Part shown: one piece after another, positions 18,307 through 26,816 of the stretch
How positions within the stretch are numbered: the first letter of the stretch is position 1
Layout: each line of letters begins with the position of its first letter
DNA from: JAIBJN01 sp963699495
GTDB lineage: Bacteria > Actinomycetota > Thermoleophilia > Gaiellales > Gaiellaceae
Assembly (NCBI GenBank): GCA_963699495.1
Contig: CAVOUB010000006.1
Coordinates: 62,001-126,000 of the forward strand
Length of the DNA stretch: 64,000 bases
Direction of reading: 5' to 3'
Notes under the pieces: generated by a model
What the model was told of the DNA's origin: nothing
Seen by the model: the letters and a program-made list of their open reading frames with translations, nothing else
Database searches by the model: none
Program-made: the position numbers and the translations under genes

Positions 18307-19006
18307 CTACGCCGCTGGGACCAGCCGGTACCCGACGCCCCACACGTTGACGATGTAGGTCGACTCGCCGTTCAGGTTGAGCTTGCGCCGCAGGCGGCTG
18401 GCGTGCGAATCGAGCGTGCGGGTTCGACCGAGGGATCTGAAGCCCCAGACGTCACGCAGGAGCTCCTCCTTGTGGAAGACGCGCTCGGGGTCCTCGGCGA
18501 GGGCGATCAGCAGGTCGAATTCCTTCGCCGAGAGGTGGACGGCGACCCCGCCGACGCGGACGACACGTGAGGCGAGGTCGATGACGAGATCCTGGACGGC
18601 GAGCCTCGGATGGCGCGGGCGGGCCGCGCGGCGCAGCACGGCGCGCATGCGGGCCACCAGTTCCTCGTAGACGAACGGCTTGGTCACGTAGTCGTCCGCC
18701 CCGCGGGCGAAGCCGCGCACGCGGTCGGACGGGTCGCCGCGCGCGCTGACCATGATCACGGGCACATCCCGGTTCCAGGCGCGGCCCGGCTCCCCGGCCC
18801 GGAGCCGGCCGCAGACCTCGAATCCCGACGCGTCGGGCAGGACGGCGTCGAGGAGGACGAGGTCAGGCCGCCGCGACTCGACCAGCTCGAGCGCCGCGGC
18901 GGCGCGGTCGGCGGCGAGGACCTCGAACCCGTCGTCGGCCAGCTGCCGCGAGAGGAAGTCCCTCGTGCGCCTCCTCGTTCTCCACCAACAGAACCGCTTC
19001 CCCCAT
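18307..19006 (-). pseudogene. OmpR-family response regulator with an N-terminal frameshift
   Basis: Residues from DFLSRQLADDGFEV to the C-terminus form an almost complete receiver (phosphoacceptor in LVLLDAVLP, Lys in YVTKPF) and winged-helix domain. The expected start MGEAVLLVENEEAHE (from ATG at 19006) is in another frame. The frames meet at 18961, where one extra base (or two missing) breaks the gene. It is either a true mutation or an assembly error. Its C-terminus is the parent of the fragment at 15.7 kb. Confidence 0.75.
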
Positions 19007-19073
19007 GCCGGCGAAGCTAGCAAGGGCCGCCGGGCGCGACCAGATGTCCTTTCCCACGAAAGCGTGACGAGGC

Positions 19074-19094
19074 CGCGACCTGATCAAGGTCGCG
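19074..19094. promoter_or_regulatory. Perfect inverted repeat upstream of the prepilin gene
   Basis: CGCGACCT (19074-19081) and AGGTCGCG (19087-19094) pair perfectly around GATCA. A smaller repeat, CCCC-GATAGA-GGGG, follows at about 19111-19124. The pair lies between the response regulator and the divergent prepilin gene, so it may be an operator or part of the pilin mRNA leader. Confidence 0.5.
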
Positions 19095-19198
19095 ACTCGG
19101 CCGTGTATCCCCCGATAGAGGGGAACCCGTGTGCCCCTGCCAGCCGATAACAGCCCTGAGCCACTGCACGCTTACGCATCGAAAGGAAGGTTCCGCAC

Positions 19199-19591
19199 AT
19201 GATTCAGAGGCTCAGGAATCGAGTCACGGCCTCCGAGCGCGAGGGTGGTTTCACCCTGATCGAGCTCCTGGTCGTGATCATCATCATCGGGATCCTGCTC
19301 GCCATCGCCATCCCGTCGTATCTGAGCTTCCGCGCCCGCGCGGAGCGCTCGGCGTCACAGGCGAACGTGCGCGCCGCGATCCCGGGAGTCGAGGCCTACT
19401 ACGCCGACCACACGGCGACCGGCTACTCCGCGCTCACGCTCGCGAAGCTCCAGGCCTCGTACGACTCCGGCATCAAGAACATCACGGTCGTTCGCGCCAC
19501 GGCTGCGTCGTACTGCATCCAGAGCGTGGTCGGCCAGGCCACGTACAAGAAGGGCGGCCCGACGGCGGACATCACGTCCGGCGCCTGCTAG
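19199..19591 (+). CDS. Type IV prepilin-like protein
   Basis: The 130-residue protein has a short charged leader ending in Gly, the prepilin peptidase motif EGGFTLIELLVV and a hydrophobic helix (IIIIGILLAIAIPSYLSF), followed by a small globular domain with two Cys that could form a disulphide. AAAGGAAGG precedes the ATG. No pilus assembly gene lies nearby, so export would need machinery encoded elsewhere. It is a single-gene unit with a strong terminator. Confidence 0.93.
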   Translation: MIQRLRNRVTASEREGGFTLIELLVVIIIIGILLAIAIPSYLSFRARAERSASQANVRAAIPGVEAYYADHTATGYSALTLAKLQASYDSGIKNITVVRATAASYCIQSVVGQATYKKGGPTADITSGAC

Positions 19592-19612
19592 GCAGACCTT
19601 CGATCGAGATCG

Positions 19613-19641
19613 AAAAGGGCGCGTGAGACCGCGCCCTTTTT
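19613..19641 (+). terminator. Rho-independent terminator of the prepilin gene
   Basis: AAAAGGGCGCG pairs with CGCGCCCTTTT around TGAGAC, followed by T residues. It lies 22 bp after the prepilin stop. Confidence 0.9.
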
Positions 19642-19822
19642 GCTTTTCGACCCAAGGGACGCTCTGGGTGTTGCCACCGAGTCGGGCCGGGAAAGGGTGC
19701 CGGCCTCCCCCACTGCCACCCCCACGACAGCGATTCGGGCGGTCTTGCCTGCCCGATAGGCCGGGTACAACCCCGGTCGTTCGGTCGGCGACAACCGCGT
19801 CTTCAAGCGCTTAGACGTGAGT

Positions 19823-19939
19823 GCGGGCCCTTGCTGCGGTGAGGGCCCGCCAACTCGGCAAGAAGACGGCCGGGGCTGGACGCGCATGCGCTTGCGGCTT
19901 ACACGCGCACCCGACTCGTGGCTTGAGTCTGCCCCGGCC
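19823..19939 (+). other. Unassigned structured stretch with nested inverted repeats
   Basis: The stretch 19642-20090 holds no convincing gene. Two stems stand out. GCGGGCCCT (19823-19831) pairs with AGGGCCCGC (19842-19850). GGCCGGGGC (19868-19876) pairs with GCCCCGGCC (19931-19939), enclosing GACTC-N7-GAGTC (19913-19929). This looks like a folded RNA with a closing stem and an internal hairpin. It matches no RNA class I know. The open frame after it, ending at 20090, has no good start. Confidence 0.35.
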
Positions 19940-20090
19940 ACCAAAGGTCATCGACACCCACGATGCCTCCCTTGAGTGGCTTCACGGTGTGGTCCCGGTG
20001 CGGCCAATCGAGTGGATGGAGGAGATCCTGGCGGAGTGGAAGCGTTCTCCGAGGCACGGCGCGGCGATCATCTCGAACCTGAAGGGCTAG

Positions 20091-20111
20091 CGCGGGCGCT
20101 CAGAGCCCGCG
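20091..20111. terminator. Hairpin at a convergent gene end
   Basis: CGCGGGC (20091-20097) pairs with GCCCGCG (20105-20111) around a 7-nt loop, at the 3' end of the small minus-strand gene. No T-tract follows. Confidence 0.35.
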
Positions 20112-20213
20112 GGCGAGGCGCTCGTAGCGCCAGCGGGCCTGAGCGTAGTCGATCGTGCCGCGGCGCCAGGCGCGGAGGATCCTGCGGCGGCGCCACCAGA
20201 GGAGGACGTGCAT
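20100..20213 (-). CDS. Very small basic protein (37 aa)
   Basis: ATG at 20213 is preceded by GGGGAGGG. The 37-residue product is Arg/Trp-rich (WWRRRRILRAWRRG, then DYAQARWRYERLARG). The second half resembles the short helical oligomerisation motifs found at protein C-termini. No function is recognised. It may be cotranscribed with the UbiB-like gene 41 bp upstream. Confidence 0.5.
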   Translation of the reverse strand: MHVLLWWRRRRILRAWRRGTIDYAQARWRYERLARGL

Positions 20214-20254
20214 GCCCTCCCCTTCGCCTCGCGCGCGGGCGCTCCTCCCCGGAG

Positions 20255-21925
20255 CTACAACCGGCCGGAGCGGAGCACGCCCCAGACCAGCCAGATGCTG
20301 AGGAACGCCGAGAGGAACAGGCCGACCGCCGCCACGAGCGGGACCCCCAGGATCTCGAACCCACCCTCGATCGTCGCGGCGAGAATCCCCGACGTCACCG
20401 CTCCGCCGACCGCGACCAACGCGATCCCGAGCCGGTTGAAGACGATGTCCATCCGCTTGATCAGGTCGTCCAGGCCCTGGTGGCGGAAGCCGACCTCGAT
20501 CTGGCCGTCGCGCACCTCCTGCATGACGTCGTGAATCTGGTAGGGGAGCTCCAGCAGCATGCTCGCGTAGTTCTGCGCCTCGTGCTGCACGCGGGCCGCG
20601 ACGCGCTGCGGGGTGAAGCGCTCGATCATCAGCTCCCGCGCATACGGCTTGGCGACCTCGAAGACGTTGAAGTCCGGGTAGAGCTCGATCCCGACCGACC
20701 CCAAAGTCGCGATCGCCCGGTCGAGGAGGATGAATCGCGTCGGGAGCGTGAGCTGCATCCGGTAGATGAGGGCGAACGCCTCCCGGATGACCTGGATCGG
20801 GTCGATCTCCGCCAGGCTGGCGCCGTAGTAGCGGTCGAAGATGGCGCGCAGCTCGGCGACGAACTCCTCTTCCCGCTCCTTCGGGTAGCGGACCCCGAGC
20901 GAGCCGAGCCGCCGCGGGATCGCCTCGACGTTCTGGTTCACGACCTCGATGAAGAGGCCGGTGAGCTTCGAGGTGTCGTCGGGGGCGAGCTGGCCGGCCG
21001 TGCCGAAATCGACCAGCCCGATCTGGTCGCCTCGCTCGAGGACGAGGATGTTGGCCGGGTGCGGGTCGGCGTGGAAGAACCCGTGCCGGAAGATCATCGC
21101 CATCCACGTCTCGGCGATCCGGTAGGCCACCTGCCGGCGCTCGGACATCGTGTACTTGTCCAGGTCGAGATCGCGGAGCTGGACGCCCTCGAGCAGCTCG
21201 AGCGTGACCACCCGTGAGCGCGAGTAGCTCCAGTAGATCCGCGGGACGCGTACGTGCGGGTAGCCGGCGAAGTTCTTGTGGAACTGCTCGGCGTTCCGGG
21301 CCTCGATGCGATAGTCGAGCTCCTGCCTGATCGAGCGCGCGAACTCGTCGACGACGGCAACCGTGTCGATGAACTCGAGCGCGCGGACACGCTCGTGCGC
21401 CAGGCGCGCGAGCTGGTACATGAGCTCGAGATCGGCCTCGATCTGTCGCGGCGCGTTCGGGCGTTGGACCTTGACGACGACGCGGCGGCCGTTCGGGAGC
21501 GTCGCGCGATGCACCTGGCCGATGGAGGCAGCCGCGATCGGCTCCTCCTCGAACTCGAGGAACAGCCGCTCCAGCGTGAGCCCGAGCTCCTCCTCGACGA
21601 CTGCGCGGGCCTGGTCGAAGGGGAACGGCGTGACCGAGTCCTGCAGCGCCTTCAGCTCGAAGACGATGTCCGGCGGGACGATGTCGGGGCGCGTCGACAG
21701 GAGCTGGCCGAACTTGACGAAGGTCGGCCCGAGCTCGTCGAGCATCTCGCGCAGGCGCACGCCGCGCGGCGATCCCTCCCCGTCGACCTCGACCTCACGT
21801 CCGAGGCGCGAGCGCACGGCCGACGGCCCGCGCGTCTCGAACAGGTACCCGAACCCGTGCTTCGCAGCGACCTGGGCGATCTCGGACATCCGCCCCAGCT
21901 GCCGCACGGCGGGCCGGGAGCTCAT
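20255..21925 (-). CDS. ABC1/AarF/UbiB-family atypical kinase
   Basis: The 556-residue protein has the UbiB signature KFGQLLSTRPD (KxGQ motif), the Ala-rich nucleotide loop AAASIGQVHRA, a catalytic Lys in VVVKVQRP, the ADPHPANIL loop and LVDFGTAG. Two membrane segments close the C-terminus (about 490-550). UbiB proteins are ATPases needed for quinone synthesis or lipid handling. It lies after a small helical protein gene, 1 bp away, so the two may work together. Confidence 0.92.
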   Translation of the reverse strand: MSSRPAVRQLGRMSEIAQVAAKHGFGYLFETRGPSAVRSRLGREVEVDGEGSPRGVRLREMLDELGPTFVKFGQLLSTRPDIVPPDIVFELKALQDSVTPFPFDQARAVVEEELGLTLERLFLEFEEEPIAAASIGQVHRATLPNGRRVVVKVQRPNAPRQIEADLELMYQLARLAHERVRALEFIDTVAVVDEFARSIRQELDYRIEARNAEQFHKNFAGYPHVRVPRIYWSYSRSRVVTLELLEGVQLRDLDLDKYTMSERRQVAYRIAETWMAMIFRHGFFHADPHPANILVLERGDQIGLVDFGTAGQLAPDDTSKLTGLFIEVVNQNVEAIPRRLGSLGVRYPKEREEEFVAELRAIFDRYYGASLAEIDPIQVIREAFALIYRMQLTLPTRFILLDRAIATLGSVGIELYPDFNVFEVAKPYARELMIERFTPQRVAARVQHEAQNYASMLLELPYQIHDVMQEVRDGQIEVGFRHQGLDDLIKRMDIVFNRLGIALVAVGGAVTSGILAATIEGGFEILGVPLVAAVGLFLSAFLSIWLVWGVLRSGRL

Positions 21926-21926
21926 G

Positions 21927-22268
21927 TCATTCCTTCTCGATCAGCCGGAGGCGGTGCTCGAGCTGGGCCAGCCGGAGCTCGAGCTCCTCGTACTCCCGCC
22001 TGGTGACGAGGCCCATCTCCCGGAAGAGCCCCGAGAAGGTCGCGCTGGCGCGCTCCCCCACTCGCATGGCGTCGCCGCGCCACCGCCCGACAACCTCGTC
22101 GACGATGTCGCGCGCCTCGTCGCGGCTGACCTTGCCGCGCCCGACGAGCTCGTCCACGAGCTCCTCGGTTCGCTCCTTGGTCAGCGCGACGGCACCGACT
22201 CCCGCCAGGAAGAGCTCCTCCGCGGTCGCGCGGAACGAGCGGTCGGAGTCGTTACCGGGCTCTGCCAT
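21927..22268 (-). CDS. Phasin-like helical protein
   Basis: From ATG at 22268 the product has 113 residues: a helical region (SFRATAEELFLAGVGAVALTKERTEEL) and an acidic region with a C-terminal coiled coil (REYEELELRLAQLEHRLRLI). This pattern is seen in phasin-like proteins next to UbiB kinases. Its start overlaps the secDF stop by 17 bp, but its partner is more likely the downstream kinase. Confidence 0.7.
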   Translation of the reverse strand: MAEPGNDSDRSFRATAEELFLAGVGAVALTKERTEELVDELVGRGKVSRDEARDIVDEVVGRWRGDAMRVGERASATFSGLFREMGLVTRREYEELELRLAQLEHRLRLIEKE

Positions 22269-25068
22269 GCGGCCTCGCGCGCCGCCGCTTTCGTCGGGCC
22301 TCCCGCCGCGCCGCGGCACCGGCTGCCGCGCCGTCGACGGCCTCGTCCTCCTCGGCGACCACGGCCGCCGCCTCCTCCTCCTGCTCCTCGGCGTCGACGG
22401 TCACAGGCTCGGCGATGCCGACGACCTCGGCCACCGGCTCCTCGGCCGGCCGGCCGTCCGACTTCTCGCCGACCGTGTCGAGCTTCTCCTGCAGCCCGGC
22501 GTCCTTGCGCCGGGCGAACTCGGGCTCGCGCTCCTTGAGGACTGCGAGGAACGGCGTGGCGATGAAGATCGTGGAGAACGCGCCGGAGGCGATGCCGATG
22601 AAGAGCGCGAACGCGAACTCCTTCAGCGTGTCGCCGCCGAAGAGGATGAGCGAGGTGATCGGAAGGAGCGTGATGAAGGTCGTGGCGAGCGAGCGGCGGA
22701 TCGTCTCCCAGAGCGACTGGTTGGCGATGGCCGCGAAGCTCGACTTCCGCATGAGCGGGATGTTCTCGCGCACTCGGTCGAAGATGATGATCGTGTCGTA
22801 CATCGAGTAACCGAGGATGGTGAGCAGGGCGGCCACGGTCGCGGCCGTCACCTCCCAGCCGAAGAGCGCGTACACGCCCATCGCGACCGTCACGTCGTAG
22901 AAGAGGGCCCTGAAGATCGGGAGCGCGAAGACGAACTCGAAGCGGATCGTCACGTAGATGACGATCAGGAGGAGCGAGGCGACGATCGCGTAGATCGCGC
23001 TGCGGAGGATCTGCTCGCTGAAGCTCCCGGAGACGTTCCGCACCCCGATCGACTCGGCGCCGAGGTCGTTCTGGAGCGCGCGCGTGAGCTGGTTCTGCTC
23101 GTTGGTGGTCAGCGACTCCGTCTTGATCTGGAACTGCTGGTACTTGCCGTTCGACTCGTCGCCGCGGCCCTGGATGACGGCGCCGGCACGCCCGAGGCCG
23201 GACACCTCCTGGCGCACGTCCTCGACGGAGGTCGGCGACGCCGTCTCGAACGAGACCTGGGTGCCGCCCTCGAAGTCGATGCCGAGGTTGAGGCCCTTGA
23301 AGACGATGGCCGCGATCGAGAGGACGAGGAGCGCCGTGGCGATCGAGAACCAGATCCGCCGCAGCCCGACGATGTCGATCTTCTGCCAGTCCGGGATCTT
23401 CTGGGCGCTGGCGCCCATGAACTTCGGGTTGTCGAACCAGCGGAAGCCGGCGAGCACGCCCAGGAGCGCCCGCGTCGCCAGCACGGCCGTGAACATCGAG
23501 ATCAGCGTTCCGAGCAGGAGCATGAGCGCGAACCCGCGCACGCCCCCGGTCGCGACCAGGAAGAGGACTCCCGCCGTGATCATGGTCACGACGTTCGCGT
23601 CGACGATGGTCGAGAACCCCTTGCGGTAGCCCGTCGCGATCGCCGCGCGCACGGACCTGCCGGCGCGCACCTCTTCCTTGATGCGTTCGAAGATGACGAT
23701 GTTCGCGTCCGCCGCTACCCCGATCGTGAGGATGATCCCCGCGATCCCCGGCAGGGTCATCGTCACGTTGAAGATCAGGATGGCGCCGTAGAGGAAGACG
23801 CCGTAGACGAGCAGGCCGATGATGGCGACGACGCCGAGGAAGCGGTAGACGATGAGCAGGAAGAGCGCGACCGCGATCAGCCCGCCGATGCCGGCGATCA
23901 GCGCCTGGCGGAGCGAGTCCTCGCCGAGCGTCGCGGAGACCTGCGTCGAGTCGACCTGGACGAACTCGACCGGAAGCGCGCCCGTCTGGAGGACGAGGGC
24001 GAGGTCCTTCGCCTCCTGGATCCCGTCGAGGCCGGTGATCTGGGCGCTGCCGCCGGCGATCCCGTCGGCGAGCCCAGGGTCGGTGAAGTCGATGATCGGG
24101 AAGGAGCGGATCTCCCCGTCGAGGACGATGGCGAAGCTCTGGGCGTAGGCGCGCTCCTCGTCGATGCCCTGGGCGCCGGCCAGCTGCGCCTGCTGGGCGC
24201 CGCGCTGGGAGAGCCTCCTCGTGATGTCGTGGAACCTGTCCCCGCCCTCGTCGGTGAAGTCGAGGAGAACGATCGGCTGACCGGTCTGCGAGTCGAAGTC
24301 CTGGCGCGTGCCGTCGGCGTTGAGATCGTCCCCGGTCAGCTCCGGGATCGGGTTCTCCTTGTCGTTCGGCTGGTACTTGTAGAGGTAGTACCAGGTCTGC
24401 GCCGCCGTGACGCCGCCCGGGCAGGGCTGAGCGGCCGCGGTCGGGTCGTCGGCGTTCGCCGCGCTGCCGCAGGTGAGGATCGCCTTGTTGCTGGGGACGA
24501 CGTAGAACTCCGAGCCCTCGGGTGCCTTGCCGCCTTCGACCTGCTGGAGGAGCTCCTGCTTCGTCGACGCCGGCCCCGCGATGCGCTGCTTCTTGTCGCC
24601 GTAGAGGTACCACTGACGCGCGGTCGTCCCCTCGGCGAGCTTGTCCTCCCTCGTGAGCAGCGGCAGGAGCGTCCCGCTGGGGACCGGGTTCCCGTTCGCA
24701 TCCTGCGAGAGCGGGTCGACGTCGCCCTGGAGGTCGTAGAACTCGAGCTGTGCCGTCTGGCCGATGAGGGACGCGGCGCGGGGCGCGTCGAAGACCCCAG
24801 CCAGATCGACGACGATCTGGTTCGGCTCCTGCTTGCGGATCTCCGGCTCGGAGACGCCGATCTTGTCGACGCGGTCGCGGATGATCTCGACCGAGCGGTC
24901 GAGGTCGGCGTCGGTCAGCTCCTGCCCGGCCTCGGGCCGGGCCTCGAGCACGACCTCGAGCCCGCCCTGGAGGTCGAGGCCGAGCGTCGGCTCGCGGAAG
25001 TAGCCGAGCGTGGCCACGCCGACGATTGCGCCGAGAAGGACGAGAAGGATGAGGAGGTAGCGACGCAC
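22252..25068 (-). CDS. secDF: Fused protein translocase subunit SecDF
   Basis: SecD and SecF use the proton gradient to help the SecYEG channel complete export. This 938-residue chain joins both: SecD (about 1-540, with LGLDLQGGLEVVLEA near residue 30, a large periplasmic domain and six membrane segments) and SecF (from about 560, with LNLGIDFEGGTQVSF and further membrane segments). A basic, Glu-rich tail ends the protein. Fusion is common in Bacillus but in actinobacteria the genes are often separate. YajC is encoded directly upstream. Confidence 0.95.
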   Translation of the reverse strand: MRRYLLILLVLLGAIVGVATLGYFREPTLGLDLQGGLEVVLEARPEAGQELTDADLDRSVEIIRDRVDKIGVSEPEIRKQEPNQIVVDLAGVFDAPRAASLIGQTAQLEFYDLQGDVDPLSQDANGNPVPSGTLLPLLTREDKLAEGTTARQWYLYGDKKQRIAGPASTKQELLQQVEGGKAPEGSEFYVVPSNKAILTCGSAANADDPTAAAQPCPGGVTAAQTWYYLYKYQPNDKENPIPELTGDDLNADGTRQDFDSQTGQPIVLLDFTDEGGDRFHDITRRLSQRGAQQAQLAGAQGIDEERAYAQSFAIVLDGEIRSFPIIDFTDPGLADGIAGGSAQITGLDGIQEAKDLALVLQTGALPVEFVQVDSTQVSATLGEDSLRQALIAGIGGLIAVALFLLIVYRFLGVVAIIGLLVYGVFLYGAILIFNVTMTLPGIAGIILTIGVAADANIVIFERIKEEVRAGRSVRAAIATGYRKGFSTIVDANVVTMITAGVLFLVATGGVRGFALMLLLGTLISMFTAVLATRALLGVLAGFRWFDNPKFMGASAQKIPDWQKIDIVGLRRIWFSIATALLVLSIAAIVFKGLNLGIDFEGGTQVSFETASPTSVEDVRQEVSGLGRAGAVIQGRGDESNGKYQQFQIKTESLTTNEQNQLTRALQNDLGAESIGVRNVSGSFSEQILRSAIYAIVASLLLIVIYVTIRFEFVFALPIFRALFYDVTVAMGVYALFGWEVTAATVAALLTILGYSMYDTIIIFDRVRENIPLMRKSSFAAIANQSLWETIRRSLATTFITLLPITSLILFGGDTLKEFAFALFIGIASGAFSTIFIATPFLAVLKEREPEFARRKDAGLQEKLDTVGEKSDGRPAEEPVAEVVGIAEPVTVDAEEQEEEAAAVVAEEDEAVDGAAAGAAARREARRKRRRARPHGRAR

Positions 25069-25086
25069 TGGTGCTCGGGAAACGCC

Positions 25087-25455
25087 TTAGCGGGTCGTCT
25101 GCTCCTCGGCGACCGGCTCCGGATCCTCGAACGTCTCCGGCTCGGGCGCCTCTTCGGGCTCAGGCGCCTCTTCGGGCTCGTCGGCCATCGCGGCAGATTC
25201 CTCCGGGCTCACCCTGCTCGCGATCGCCCGGCGGGAGACGGCGATGCGTACGTCGGCGTCGACCTCGAGCTGGACGCGCTCGTCGTCGATGCCGGTGACC
25301 TCGCCGTAGACGCCTCCGGCGGTGATCACCTCGTCGCCGACGGCCAGGTTCTGGAGCATCTCCTGGTGGCGCTTGGCCTGCTGCCGCTGCGGCCGGATCA
25401 GCAGCAGGTACAGGAACACGAGCATCACGATGAAGAAGATGAAGATCGGGTCCAC
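25087..25455 (-). CDS. yajC: Preprotein translocase accessory subunit YajC
   Basis: The 122-residue protein has one N-terminal membrane helix (IFIFFIVMLVFLYLLLI), the motif RPQRQQAKRHQEML and the compact domain (VGDEVITAGGVYGEV). It partners SecDF in export. The GTG start has AGGAGG 7 nt upstream. The C-terminus carries a short Glu-Pro repeat (EEAPEPEEAPEPE). Confidence 0.94.
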   Translation of the reverse strand: MDPIFIFFIVMLVFLYLLLIRPQRQQAKRHQEMLQNLAVGDEVITAGGVYGEVTGIDDERVQLEVDADVRIAVSRRAIASRVSPEESAAMADEPEEAPEPEEAPEPETFEDPEPVAEEQTTR

Positions 25456-25570
25456 TTACGAGCCTCCTAGCGGGCTGCCTCGACCGCCTCGGGCCGCTCC
25501 TCCGAAGCGTCCGCGAGGTGAACGGAATCGCACATCGTGCGGCACAAAGGTATCAGGCGATGGGGTCCGC

Positions 25571-26725
25571 TCAGACGGGTTCCCGTCCTCCGGAAGGGGT
25601 ATCCGGGAGGCGCCGCAACGCGTCGGCCTTGAACGAGGCGAGCTCCCCCCGCTCGATCGCCGCCCGGGCCTCCGCGGTCAGGTCGAGCAGGAACCGGACG
25701 TTGTGCTCGGAGAGGAGAACGAGGCCGAGGAGCTCCTGCTGGTTGACCAGGTGCCGGAGATATGCCCGTGAGAAGCCGGTGCACGCACGGCACGGACAGC
25801 CTTCCTGCAGCGGCGCAGGATCGCGTGCGAAGCCGGCGTTGCGCAGGTTGAGGCGCCCCTCCCACGTCAGCGCGGAGCCGGTGCGCCCCAGCCGCGTCGG
25901 CAGGACGCAGTCGAACATGTCTACTCCGCGCTCGATCACCTCGAGGATCCCCGCAGGGTCTCCGATCCCCATGAAGTAGCGTGGCTTGTCCGCCGGGAGC
26001 AGCGGCGCCGACCACGCGACGGTGTCGAGCATCAGCTCCCGGTCTTCCCCGACGCTGAGACCACCGAGCGCGTTGCCGTCGAGCTCGAGCGCGCCGATCT
26101 CCTCGAGCGACCGGCGGCGGAGGTCCGGATCCGTCCCGCCCTGTGAGATGCCGAAGAGGAGCTGCCCCTCGGCGCGCGGCGCGGCGAGCTGGCGCTCGGC
26201 CCACCGGGTGGTCCGGGCCGCCGCGACGGCGAGCTCCTCCGGCGAGGCATCCGCGGGCAGGCAGATGTCGAGGCACATGGCGATGTCCGACCCGAGCTGC
26301 CGCTGGATCCGGGCGGCGAGCTCGGGTGTGAAGCGCGCCTCCTCGCCGTCGTAGACGGAACGGAAGGTGACTCCCTCGTCGTCGGCGCGAACGATCGTGT
26401 CGCGGAGCGAGAAGACCTGGAAGCCGCCCGAGTCCGTGAGGATCGGCCCGTCCCAGTTCATGAACCGGTGCAGGCCGCCGAGCTCGGCAACCGTCTCCTC
26501 GCCCGGGCGGAAATGGAGGTGGTACGTGTTCCCGAGGAGGATCGCCGTGCCCAGCTCGCGCAGCCGCTCGGGGTCGAGGCCCTTGACGGTCGCCTTCGTC
26601 CCGACCGGCATGAACGCGGGCGTCTGCACGTCCCCGTGCGCCGTGCGCAGGACGCCTGCACGGGCCGCGCCGTCGGTCGCAGTCACCGTGAAGCTCACGA
26701 CCCGCTCCCGACACACATCCGGCAC
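25571..26725 (-). CDS. tgt: tRNA-guanine transglycosylase Tgt
   Basis: Tgt exchanges G34 of GUN-anticodon tRNAs for preQ1 in queuosine synthesis. The 384-residue protein has TPAFMPVGTKATVKGLDP, the catalytic Asp region LTDSGGFQVFSL, the second Asp in DCVLPTRLGR, and the zinc site CPCRACTGFSRAYLRHL. A GTG at 26698 (VSFTVTATDG) is an alternative start. QueA follows upstream on the same strand, and QueG is at 42.8 kb, so the window holds three queuosine enzymes. Confidence 0.95.
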   Translation of the reverse strand: MPDVCRERVVSFTVTATDGAARAGVLRTAHGDVQTPAFMPVGTKATVKGLDPERLRELGTAILLGNTYHLHFRPGEETVAELGGLHRFMNWDGPILTDSGGFQVFSLRDTIVRADDEGVTFRSVYDGEEARFTPELAARIQRQLGSDIAMCLDICLPADASPEELAVAAARTTRWAERQLAAPRAEGQLLFGISQGGTDPDLRRRSLEEIGALELDGNALGGLSVGEDRELMLDTVAWSAPLLPADKPRYFMGIGDPAGILEVIERGVDMFDCVLPTRLGRTGSALTWEGRLNLRNAGFARDPAPLQEGCPCRACTGFSRAYLRHLVNQQELLGLVLLSEHNVRFLLDLTAEARAAIERGELASFKADALRRLPDTPSGGREPV

Positions 26726-26816
26726 GAGCCGCGCGCCACTCGCGCGCCTTTCGGCGGTACGCTCGAAGGCGGGTGGTGGGATGGGGTGCCCCGGACCAGT
26801 ACACGCGCAGGGGAGC

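Noticed and set aside
19095..19198. c-di-GMP riboswitch upstream of the prepilin gene
   Set aside because: The conserved GEMM core sequences and tetraloop/receptor could not be found.
19868..19942. tRNA-like segment: 9-bp stem, 5-bp hairpin with 7-nt loop, then ACCA
   Set aside because: The hairpin loop (GTGGCTT) is not a T-loop, there is no TTCGA, no D-arm and no anticodon arm of correct size. Kept only as an unassigned structure.
19940..20090. Plus-strand frame ending IISNLKG at 20090
   Set aside because: The last 50 residues read somewhat like a protein, but no start codon with a ribosome binding site is present and the upstream part overlaps the structured stretch.
25130..25190. Short repeat in the yajC 3' end
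   Set aside because: It only encodes a Glu-Pro-rich tail with two units and needs no special explanation.
25467..25535. 22-codon frame between yajC and tgt
   Set aside because: No clear ribosome binding site and no conserved-looking features; probably chance.
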